Below are positions 51,601 through 63,600 of a DNA stretch of 64,000 nt, piece after piece. Below the pieces are notes generated by a model. The model saw nothing but the letters and a program-made list of their open reading frames with translations. It was not told the origin of the DNA and searched no databases. Position 1 is the stretch's first letter. Every line of letters begins with the position of its first letter. Both the position numbers and the translations under genes were made by a program. This DNA is from Ficedula albicollis (lineage: Eukaryota > Chordata > Aves > Passeriformes > Muscicapidae), in assembly GCF_000247815.1 (NCBI RefSeq), contig NC_021692.1, positions 4,972,461 through 5,036,460 of the forward strand, in the 5' to 3' direction.

Positions 51601-54600
51601 ACTGAACTATCACAGATTCATTAATAAAAAATCAATTATTTCTATCCTGACATCTGGCCTTCATTAGCTCCTCATCAGAAAAATAAGGCTTTCAGCCACA
51701 CCAGGACCAACAGTTGATGATGTGGTCCCAGGTACCATTTTTGCAAAGGTTTAAAAAAACTGAACCATTTCAGAAGCATTGCCTTTGATTTGTTTACCAT
51801 GACTTCAGGCAAACTACAAAAAAAATCTCAGGCTCACAAGAAGTTTACCTGGTGTGAAAATTTAATGCAAGTTTAGCTCTATTTGTAAAGGCAGATTGCC
51901 TGCTTTAGGGGAGCTACTGGAAAATTTTTACAGCCATAAAGTAATTTATATTTAAAAAAAAAAAGTTGGCACACGTATTTTCACTGTTTGTGGAGGAGAA
52001 GAACAGTAACTGTCAAGGTATATGAAACTTCCCATGAATAACATTGATTTTCTGAGCTATGTACCTGTAGGGAAAATAATCTCTTTCTGATGAACACTCT
52101 GCTGTGTCCACAATCAGGCTACTGTCTCTTTGGATTCTTTATTCCCTGCCTTGTTTCCTATCCCTGGAGCACACAGGTGCAGCCTTGGCAGCACCAGAGT
52201 GCACTTCCAGAGAGACAAAGTGGTTCAACTGTCAGCCTTTAACTAAAAGCATTCCCTGGCAAACCCTGTTGTTCCTCAGGTGTTGTACAAGCTCAATAAA
52301 GCCAGCTCCACACCTCTGTGCAGAATGTCCCTACTCAGCTTTGCCTTGGTGTTTCTTTCTGAAAGATCTGAAGGACTTCCCCCCAGAAAACAACTCCAAA
52401 TTCTGTCTGGAATTCTGGAACAGGTCAGATTTTTCACTCCCTGCACAAGGATGCCAGGGAACACTCCCGTTCATAGCCCTGAGGCTCAAGGGTTGGCAGG
52501 CTGGGTACATACTCGTTCTTGATAAAGGCATATTTGTTGATAGTTTCAATCACATCTCTGAAGAGGATTTTGGAAGTCAAGGTGTATCCATGGTGGACAA
52601 TTGGTTCCCCGTCCGGCCCATCCCAGCAGTCAACTGTGGGACAGAAACAGTGACACCCATCAGAGCAGGAAACCTGGGCCAGCATCTGCGGGAGCCCAGA
52701 ACACCCTGAAATTCCCCAGCCAGCTGTGTCCCCAAAGCAGGGCACAGGTTCATTCCCACCCTCACCGCGCTGAACATCCTTCCTGGGAAGGAACTTCCTG
52801 GCATTGGCTTGTGCTGGGACCAGGTGCCTGTTCCCACTGTTTGAGAAAGTCCCAAGCAAAGAAACTCTTTTAACAAGTGGTGAGGAGTTTATGACAGGGA
52901 GAGAGATGACAGAGCAGAGCATTGCTTCCATTGTGCTCCTGCTGATCATGAAAAGGAAAGCAGAGACTCTCAGCCAAGCTGCTCACACCACAGACCAAGC
53001 CAAGACCTGGCCACCTTGGATTTTTGCCTGGCTTTGTACTTGTCTATTATATTTCCATGAAATGTTTTACTTCTCTGAAGCCAATGGCACATCTACAATC
53101 CAACCTGAGCAAACTGTACTTGCCTTCTGAAAAACTGTGAAAACACTTTGATGGTCAGAACATTAAAGACGATGATGATGAAACGGGCAATGTCTCAGAA
53201 AGGCAGCAGGGATCAGGAGGGATTGCACAAAAAGGCTTCCTGGTCACTGCAGAGACTGTCACCATTTCACTGAATACTTCCCTGAGCAGAAATATCCACT
53301 TTCCTCTTAAGTGTGGCAGGAACTCTGCCATATTTGCCAGTCTGGTTGTCACACGCTTGGCCAGGCAGGACAAGCACCAGTGCATTGTGCCCATCGTCAG
53401 CATCCTCTCTACAACAGGAATTTTACAATTTTTTCCCCCACTACCAGCAACACTGCTCCTCAAATATCTGTTTTATTTTCCATGCTCAAGAAAATTTCTC
53501 TATTCTATCTCATTATTTTGTTGCTCTTTATGAAAAGAAGACACCATTTCCCCAGGCTTTTTCCTCTCCCCAGTTACCATGTCCTGCAGAAGCCACAAAT
53601 CTTTCTTCAGGGAGGAGAAACAAGTCTACAGAGGCCCCTGAGAGCTCCTTTTGCTCTTTACCTTCCACGCAGCGACAGCCAGACTGCAGCACCCATGCAT
53701 ACATGTCCACCCTGGACTGGGACATCAGCTGATCTCCCATGAGGTAGGTGTTGTGTGAAGAGGTAATGAAATAGTGACTCAGAGGGTAGCTCATGTCCTG
53801 GTTCACTTGGTAATGCTCTGGGTTGAATATGTCCCCTGATGGACTCCTCATGTAATTGGTGAAACCTGCCAACAAACAGCACTGTAAATAAGACAGCTTC
53901 ATCCTTTCTGTTGCTGTAATCTTCCTAAAACCAGCCTAAAATGCATGCCTATATTCACCAGCATTTAAGATAATTTAAATTTAAATTTAAATTCATCAAC
54001 ATTTAAGATAAAGAAATAGCACCATTACCCCCAAATTGGTCACCATGACCAAGTGCAATTACTGCTTTTCTCATTGCTTTGTACGTTTTTCTGCTCTGCC
54101 TTTCCAGAGAAAAATATGTCTATTTAATCCAAACTGCTTAGGCTTATAACTTGTGACAAAAGATTCTGCTAGGACATTGGGTCACGTGGCATATGAAAGC
54201 CTTCAAAAATCTGCAGTCATATCCTGGAGGTGCTCCTCAGTGAAATCCTGTAAGATCTGCAGTATTGGGCTGCAAAGAGACAGGTTTTGATATATTGGGC
54301 TGCACAGAGAAAGGTTTTGTGTATTTGGTTTCTGTTTTTTTGATGGCCCAACAGGAGATCCTCTCCTCTCCTCTCCTCTCCTCTCCTCTCCTCTCCTCTC
54401 CTCTCCTCTCCTCTCCTCTCCTCTCCTCTCCTCTCCTCTCCTCTCCTCTCCTCTCCTCTCCTCTCCTCTCCTCTCCTCTCCTCTCCTCTCCTCTCCTCTC
54501 CTCTCCTCTCCTCTCCTCTCCTCTCCTCTCCTCTCCTCTCCTCTCCTCTCCTCTCCTCTCCTCTCCTCTCCTCTCCTCTCCTCTCCTCTCCTCTCCTCTC

Positions 54601-57600
54601 CTCTCCTCTCCTCTCCTCTCCTCTCCTCTCCTCTCCTCTCCTCTCCTCTCCTCTCCTCTCCTCTCCTCTCCTCTCCTCTCCTCTCCTCTCCTCTCCTCTC
54701 CTCTCCTCTCCTCTCCTCTCCTCTCCTCTCCTCTCCTCTCCTCTCCTCTCCTCTCCTCTCCTCTCCTCTCCTCTCCTCTCCTCTCCTCTCCTCTCCTCTC
54801 CTCTCCTCTCCTCTCCTCTCCTCTCCTCTCCTCTCCTCTCCTCTCCTCTCCTCTCCTCTCCTCTCCTCTCCTCTCCTCTCCTCTCCTCTCCTCTCCTCTC
54901 CTCTCCTCTCCTCTCCTCTCCTCTCCTCTCCTCTCCTCTCCTCTCCTCTCCTCTCCTCTCCTCTCCTCTTTCAGTATTTTCAGCACTTTCCCAAAAATAC
55001 CAGAATAATGACAGTGCACATTGGCTTGTGCAAGTTACACTCTGTAATTTGGATATGACACACAAACTGCTTGTGGAGTGGGGAGCTCTGCAGTACTGCA
55101 CCAATGTCACTTCAGAGACTAAATTTCACTCCAGATTTGACACTGAAATATCAGTTTTCTGTGGGGCTTTCAGTGATGCTATCAGAAGAATTCATTTTCC
55201 AGAGCAGTGGGATGCTTGTAAATCCTGCAGACATCATCACCTGGGCCCTCTGTGTATTGCAATCACTACTCTTGTTCAGAAGCAAAGTTTTAGCGAGTTA
55301 TGATTTTATCATAACTTTGTGTGAAATTGCTGCTCTCAGACCTCCAGCAGACATTTGTGTACATATCACAGACACTTTTTGAAGCACTGTAACTCCTCTT
55401 CAAATCCCTCTTGAAGGTTTTTTTTTTCACCAAGGAAAGACTCAGATTCCCATTCACACCCTGCCTTTGCTGACAGCTATGATGCCTTTGGTCAATAGGT
55501 TTCTGCTTCAAGACTTCTAATTCTCCTGACATTTCACTCATCCTGCCAAACTTCCAAAGGTCTTACCACACTTTGACTGTGACAAGATAAAATGCCACCT
55601 TTATGATGGCCCTTCTGGGCTACACATTTTGTGTTAAAAGTTTTATGAAAGGAAAAGAGCTGATAAACACAAATAGCAGCCAAAATTTTTTGAACAATAC
55701 ACTGGGACACAGTGCCAGGGAATTCAGCTCAGCCCAGCTGAATATTGAAGTCTCTTGGAGCACACACCATGATCAATGAGCAAATCAGTGACAGAGCCAG
55801 GGTGAAAACAAAAGATGAACCAAGGCAGAGCAGCCACTGTGGAAAATGGATAGAGCAGAGAGTGTGTCAGCAAACACACAGCCAAGCACTCGTGGCAGGT
55901 AATCAGTTCTTCCTGCAAACCAATCAGCTGCTGCAAGATTAATTCCACCCAGCACTGGGAGGGCAGCTGCTGCAGCACCACCATTGTTTGCTTTAAGCTC
56001 TTGTTAAAATATGATGTCATGATGGTTGTAATGAGTTCACCCTAATTGGATTTATCAGTCCTAGGAGGAAGAAACAGGAGTGAAGGAAGGTCCTGTCAGC
56101 AGGGAGTCCCACAGGACTGCAGTGTCACACTCAGGGAAGGTGCCCTGGTGTCACTTTGATCAGCAGACAAAGGTAAAGATTCTCTATGAGATGTGAATGA
56201 GCCCATTGTCACAGTCCAAGGTGCTCCATGACAAAAGCCAGCACAGCTGAGGACACAAGGCAGTGCAGGCACGTGAATGAACAGGGAAGGACAAAGAGCC
56301 CTGTACTGTTATTTCACTACTGTTGAAGTGCAGCCAAGTGTGGGCAGGATGCTCCTGTCGGGGCTGTACCAATTTGAGGAATAAACAGGCAGCTTCAGCT
56401 TCCAGGGCATTGCATTTCAGTCCCCAGGGCAACACTGGACTTGTTTTCTGGGAGACAGGAGACATCTAAAGTCTCAACTCCACGCAAAGAGAAGAGAGGA
56501 ATAACTCCTCTCTGTGTGTGTGCACACACATGATGTACATGCAGACAGAGATTTATGATTTTTAAGCAGCTCTTCCTCCTTTTTCAGCTCCAGCCCAGCA
56601 GTGTGCCCCTGCCAGCTCCTCAGTGCCCTCTGGTTGGATGTCACCAGGAATCTCCTGCATTAATTAAGCTCTAGATTAGATCTGTTCAGTTCTGCTTCAC
56701 TTCCAGCCAGTTACTGGAGGGGATAAGGTCACAAAGCTTTTTCCAGTTGTCTCCAAAGGACCTCACCTTCTGCTTCCCCCTGATCAGGAGCTCTGTAGCA
56801 GACACCAGCAGAATGTCAGCGTGCTGGACTCTCTCTTATCCTAGCCCACAAAGTCTCTAATGTTTTATCATCCATTCTGAGGTAAAGCATTTGTATAGAT
56901 TTTTTTTTTCTTGTTGTTTTTCTCTATGGAAACTTACAATAGTTTGAAAAGCCTACTCTTACTTTTGCAAGTATGAGGAAGGAAAGATAGTGAACTTGCT
57001 TATTCATTATTTATTTGACTGCAACTGCCTGTAAAAACCAGAAAATGAAAAGAATGTCATCTGCTATCTCACTGGCATTAGCATAAGCTTTAAAATAAAT
57101 TGAAAATTTAGTCTGGAAGTAGAACAGACCTTGACCCATCCTAAGCAACCACCTTACACATTGTACCAGAAACTACCCACTTCTTCCTGCAGAAAACCAA
57201 ACAACTTCTGTTCTGCCACTTTTCAGGATGACAACACACCCACAGAAATGGACAAGACTGATTTTCTAAAGGTTCAAGAACTTTTGCACAGAACCTAATT
57301 CCTGAGGAATGTATTCCCTTCCTGGAGTCAGTAAGATAAGATCTGGCTGAAGATTTACTATTTAGGGGAAAGGACTTACAGCCAGCCCCCAAAATAACAG
57401 CTACCAGCCTGGTGGTACAGCACTGATATATTCAGAGAGAAGGCTTCAGCAGCAAAGGTCAGGAAGGCAGGACCAATTTCATCTATCATCCCACTCACAT
57501 TTACTCTGGATCACATCACTCCTCTTATATTAAGACTTAAATGATTTCCAAAAATACCTGCAGGAATGATGCAACTAAATTCAACTGTATTTTCCAAAAG

Positions 57601-60600
57601 CACAGATAGAGACACCTCCAGTTCTAGTTGACTTTCAATGGCTGCTGCTTCATCGTGATATGTACCTTTCAAAACCTCTCCAAGGAGATCTGATTTCCCT
57701 TTAGGTTCCTCAGTAAATGGTAGATATTAAAAAAAATAGCAAAAAAAGACTGGAAACATGCTCAACACAACATGACAAAATTCTACAGCTATATATTCTG
57801 CAAGCAGCAGCAATACTCTCCTGAGCATTGAGACAGTTCTCTTTCCCCCACAAATCTGCACCAGCCAGCTTACCATCAATTCCCAGGGCTCCCTCCTTCT
57901 TGTTCTCTGGGCATGGCTCAAACTTGCTGATGATTTCCAGGCAATGTTCTTTAGTTACATTTGTCATCTGTAACAGCAGCAAAAATGCAGTGTTAACTAT
58001 TAATCACAGCTTCTCTGAGCTCCCTCCTCTGTCTCCAGTCCAACAACTGGGCAGATTATCCATAGTGGGACTCAGGATTTCCAGTTCCCCAGTGGGATTC
58101 TCACTCCTGTCAATCAGTGTCAGCTCAGATCAGAAGGGAAGTGCTCTGTGAAAAGTTTCTGTGCTATTGGCAGCTGCCTGATGACAGAGTTCTGCTTTGT
58201 AGGTCAGATCAGTTGTTAGGCACCACAGAGCATCCAAATAGAACGAGCTTTGTCACAAACCAATGGGATTTCTTCTCTTGTAGGATTAGAGGATTAGTTT
58301 GCATTATCAAAGGGTTTTTTTCCTTTAAAATAAAACAAGAAAATGGCTCATCTTTATGCAGCAGACAGAAAAATCTGTTAGTAGCAGGGAAACAGAATCT
58401 GGACATAATGTTCTCAGGAAATCTGCTAACTTCAAGGTTGCTTTGCATTCTCAACTGAAAAAAAGTACAAAGGGAAATATATGTCTGTAAATGTTGTCAT
58501 TTATGAAACCAGGGCCATTAATGTTGAGCTGTAACTTTTTTTACATAATGCAATATTTTAGTAACTTAATTTTAACACAGTTAATATTCCTGCTATTAAC
58601 TGTTGATGTATTCTCTATTATCCTGATATTATTTAACACTCTGTCCTGAGTGGTCCAGCAAATCCTTTCTGTTAGGTGTTGTACATGGCATGAAAACATA
58701 GTCCTTGTCATCAGAGTGCAATAAAGTGACCATCAATTTGGCAACACAGAATATTTGCCTGGGGGAAAATGAAACCACCAGCACATCTGCTACAAGATCA
58801 ATGCCTTTTCTGGAGGTAATTTAAAATCTAATAAATAAAAGTAAAAGAAGAAGACAAAAACCTCTAACTCTGGATTTGAACATTGCTGATACTGGCTTCC
58901 AGAGATAAAGCTCTGGAACACCAGGTTTGCTGGAATGGAGTAAAGATGTTTTCCCTGTCCATGTTGTATGAGGAACCATGGCAAGGGAGAGAAGCCCCCC
59001 AGGCAGGATTTGCCCATATCAGTAATGAGCTGAGTTGATCTGAGTCCCGTGGTGAGTGTTCATTTTCCCCTCACCATCTGGAGGATCAATCCACCAATGA
59101 AATGGAAACACACCCCTTATCTAAGAAGGTAACTGCCAGAGAGGTGGATATTTTATTCATTCCTTTCATGGACAATGACTGAAACTGGACATTTATGACT
59201 TACAAGCATGAAGCTTCAGAGGAAACCATCAGATGAAAAGTGCAAAGATAAATCAAAGCATTTGTTCCTGCAGCACTGGAGTTAAATCGCTCAGAGAACA
59301 TTTCTTAGGTACTACAATGTGTTTCAAAAACTCTCCTATACATTAATCATCCTCTCAACTGCTCTTTGAAAGATAATCTTCCATTTTGCACACTGAGATA
59401 GTGTGACAAAGTAATTCAGAGTTTCATCATGGGCTGTGCACTAGGTCACAAGCAGAGCCAGGAACACCTGGCTTTGCCCCAAGGTACTGAATACTGGGAA
59501 CAGACAGATGCTGATGGAATTGCTCAAGGGGAACACATGAAAAGAGAAAGCAATTCTAGAGATTATATTTAGAGGCATACCAAGAGAGCCCACAGGAAAA
59601 AAAAGGTAGTGAGAGCCAGAAGATTCAAGAAATAGTCCTGCCAGCCTACAGATGAAAACAAGAGACCTCTGTCCACTTTTAATAGGCACAGCATCAAAAT
59701 CCTCACTCCTTTTAAAAGGGAATTCCTTCCCAATGGCAGGCAGGAAGGCATGCAGCTGGAATTCTGCTCCTGGCTTGGGCTTACCTTCTGTTCAGTCTCC
59801 AAGAAGCGTTTCAGGTCATCTGTGTCCAGGTAATCCTTGTGGTTGCTGTAGGTGAGCATCAGCAGGTACAGATCGCGCCGCGTCGACATCATCTTGTAGA
59901 AGGCACAGAACTCCTCAAAGTCCAGTGTGCCCTGGTTGTCATCTGTGTCAGCCTCCTGCAGCACACAGCAACGAGACAGTCAGGAACCCAACTGCCTGCA
60001 CCAATTTTAAATAAACAAACCCCTGCATGAGAGTGAAGTGCTGGAATTAAATGCAGGTTGGAGCTGCCTGACGTGGCTGCTAGAACCGACCGATGTATCA
60101 GCCTTGTCACAGGAATCCTCTGCACAGCTTTGAACCTCTCCCATCACTGTAGAAGCCAAAAAACCAATTTTGAAGGTTTTAATGATTCTGCAGAGAACCC
60201 CACTGAAGGATTTCTTCTGTCTGTGGCAATCACTAAAGACAAGGTTCCTTCCAACAACATGTGTGTGTGTGTGGCAGAATTACCCACTCACATCTTCAGA
60301 AGATCATTGGAAACCAAGTCATCTTGAAATCAATTTTATATCCAGGATTTGAGAGGATATCTGTTAAATCCATGGCCATAAACTAATAAGGTCTGGAAGA
60401 ATACTAATTTTGCAAGTAAAGAAAAAATCATCAGGGATTTCACATAAAGGCTTGCTGGTCCCTGCGGGGACTTTGTGATAACAAAAGCTACACATCTCCA
60501 TTGTTGCTCACTAAACTGGGCCAAGGTCAGCAGAATGTAATGTCAAACAAACAGCTCTTAGCAGTGCAAAAATCAGAAGTTTGCATGCTGGGTATTTTAT

Positions 60601-63600
60601 TAGTACCAGCTATTATAGGATATTGGATACTTTATTAGGTAATAGAGGTTTGTTAGAGAGAACATAATCAGAGGAGGAAACATGACTGAGTTTCTGATCC
60701 AAAAGGTATAGCAAAAGAGCAATCTTGGTACTGTGTGTTTTCATGTTATGTAACACCAGAAGGTACCTGGTGTGTTGCCCTTTTCTGTGCATAACAATTT
60801 ATCTGTGACGTGTTTCTGGAGCTCTTTCCAATTTACCAAATGGGCTGTGTAGTATCTCTCAGCAGAGTGGAAACAAACCAGCTGCTGAAGTATTTGCAAT
60901 CTCTCCTACTGGGTTTCCTGTTCAATCCTTGTTTTTTCAGGAAAAGAAAAAATTCTTACCTTAAACATTTGCTTGACTTTCTGTCGGGGTAGGTTCACAT
61001 TCAGTTTGTGCATGAGCTGGAGCACTTCACTAATACTCAGACTGCCATCCCCATTTTTATCTGCCTCATCAAATGTCTGCTTCAACCACATTGAACAGGA
61101 GTTAAGGAACAGCAGGGAATATCGAAGGATATTACTGAACATCGTGGATATATTATTTTTTTCACATTAGAAAACACTGCAAATGAGACTGGGAATGAAA
61201 GGTCAAGCTAATATCTAACTCTCCTCATTTAGTTCAGTAAGAGAACTTGCTGTGCTCAACATGCCACATGTGCTCTGTGCCTATTTGACAGCACAGAAGA
61301 AAAACTTCTGAGTGAATCTCAGTGTTACATCCACAAATTAAATGCATGGTTTTACACTGGGAGTGAGATTGAAGAATATGCCTGTGTGTTTTGCAGTCCA
61401 CTGCAGTCACTCGTCTCCAAATCTTGCCCAGAACAATCCTGTCTCTGGAAACAGGGAATACAATGGGAACTGCTTTGAACCTGGTGCTTACTCGCAGCAA
61501 AGCAAATACTGTAAGGGATCCTGAGCTTATCCAAAACTCTCCACAGCTGGGAAAGCCCCCAGGCAGCACAGGAAGGATATTGGTCTCTGGTCCTTTGGCG
61601 TTTGGAGAGGCTGTCCTCGTCACTGATCCCTGCCATCAGGTACTTCAGCCCTGTGATCCAGGTCCGTGCCTCCTCAGCACTGGAGGACACCAGGTCCAGG
61701 GATTCCATGTGGTCCCCATAGTAGATGCTGAAGCAGCAGTTGGGATCAAAGCTGCCATCAGCATAGCGCTGGAAGATCTCCGACTGCTTCCCCTCACACA
61801 CCTCCTGGATGGAGTCAATGGAAACTGCAGGGACAGAAGTGCAGCTCATTAATGGCTCTGAGCACACCTGGGCATTCCCCTCACACACCTCCTGGATGGA
61901 GTCAATGGAAACTGCAGGGACAGAAGTGCAGCTCATTAATGGCTCTGAGCACACCTGGGCATTCCCCTCACACACCTCCTGGATGGAGTCAATGGAAACT
62001 GCAGGGACAGAAGTGCAGCTCATTAATGGCTCTGAGCACACCTGGGCATTCCCCTCACACACCTCCTGGATGGAGTCAATGGAAACTGCAGGGACAGAAG
62101 TGCAGCTCATTAATGGCTCTGAGCACACCTGGGCATTCCCCTCACACACCTCCTGGATGGAGTCAATGGAAACTGCAGGGACAGAAGTGCAGCTCATTAA
62201 TGGCTCTGAGCACACCTGGGCATTCCCCTCACACACCTCCTGGATGGAGTCAATGGAAACTGCAGGGACAGAAGTGCAGCTCATTAATGGCTCTGAGCAC
62301 ACCTGGGCATTCCCCTCACACACCTCCTGGATGGAGTCAATGGAAACTGCAGGGACAGAAGTGCAGCTCATTAATGGCTCTGAGCACACCTGGGCATTCC
62401 CCTCACACACCTCCTGGATGGAGTCAATGGAAACTGCAGGGACAGAAGTGCAGCTCATTAATGGCTCTGAGCACACCTGGGCATTCCCCTCACACACCTC
62501 CTGGATGGAGTCAATGGAAACTGCAGGGACAGAAGTGCAGCTCATTAATGGCTCTGAGCACACCTGGGCATTCCCCTCACACACCTCCTGGATGGAGTCA
62601 ATGGAAACTGCAGGGACAGAAGTGCAGCTCATTAATGGCTCTGAGCACACCTGGGCATTCCCCTCACACACCTCCTGGATGGAGTCAATGGAAACTGCAG
62701 GGACAGAAGTGCAGCTCATTAATGGCTCTGAGCACACCTGGGCATTCCCCTCACACACCTCCTGGATGGAGTCAATGGAAACTGCAGGGACAGAAGTGCA
62801 GCTCATTAATGGCTCTGAGCACACCTGGGCATTCCCCTCACACACCTCCTGGATGGAGTCAATGGAAACTGCAGGGACAGAAGTGCAGCTCATTAATGGC
62901 TCTGAGCACACCTGGGCATTCCTCTCACACACCTCCTGGATGGAGTCAATGGAAACTGCAGGGACAGAAGTGCAGCTCATTAATGGCTCTGAGCACACCT
63001 GGGCATTCCTCTCACACACCTCCTGGATGGAGTCAATGGAAACTGCAGGGACAGAAGTGCAGCTCATTAATGGCTCTGAGCACACCTGGGCATTCCTCTC
63101 ACACACCTCCTGGATGGAGTCAATGGAAACTGCAGGGACAGAAGTGCAGCTCATTAATGGCTCTGAGCATGCCCTGGGCTGGGCAGGTGCATTCATCCCG
63201 CAGAGAAATGCCAGAGAGGGAGAGCCCAAATGTCACACTGCAGGGCTCACACAGGGGTTGCCTCCAGCTCATTTACAGCACGCCACACCCCTGTAACCTG
63301 CACAGCTGACTGCAGCAACTTCAACTTCATCAATTACCCATCATAAAGTCATTTACTGCCCTTTAAAGTCGAGCACAACAGCTCCCGTTGAGCCAGACCC
63401 TTCATTCTTGTTGGTTTACAAGAGGACAAGGTCCCAGGAGGGGTCAGAGGGGAGGGTCTGTGGCTGACACTCACTTTTGGCTTTCTCATTCTTGCGAGAA
63501 GGTCTCCAGCGGATGCACGACCTGTGGTCATCCAAGTAGTAGAATCTGACCAGCCCCTTGGAGCCACCACGGAGTTTGATCATCTGGGTGCCCGCCTGCA

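Noticed and set aside
54217..55110. ORFs of 247-297 codons of RGEER or SSPLL repeats
   Set aside because: Pure translation of the (CTCTC)n tract.
61788..63169. CRISPR-like regular array
   Set aside because: The units are contiguous identical 87-mers without unique spacers, in a vertebrate gene; this is a VNTR.
61809..63309. Plus-strand ORFs of 485-495 codons over the 87-bp array
   Set aside because: They are antisense to PLCH2 and consist only of the repeat. The minus-strand frame is the meaningful one because it continues the PH-domain exon.
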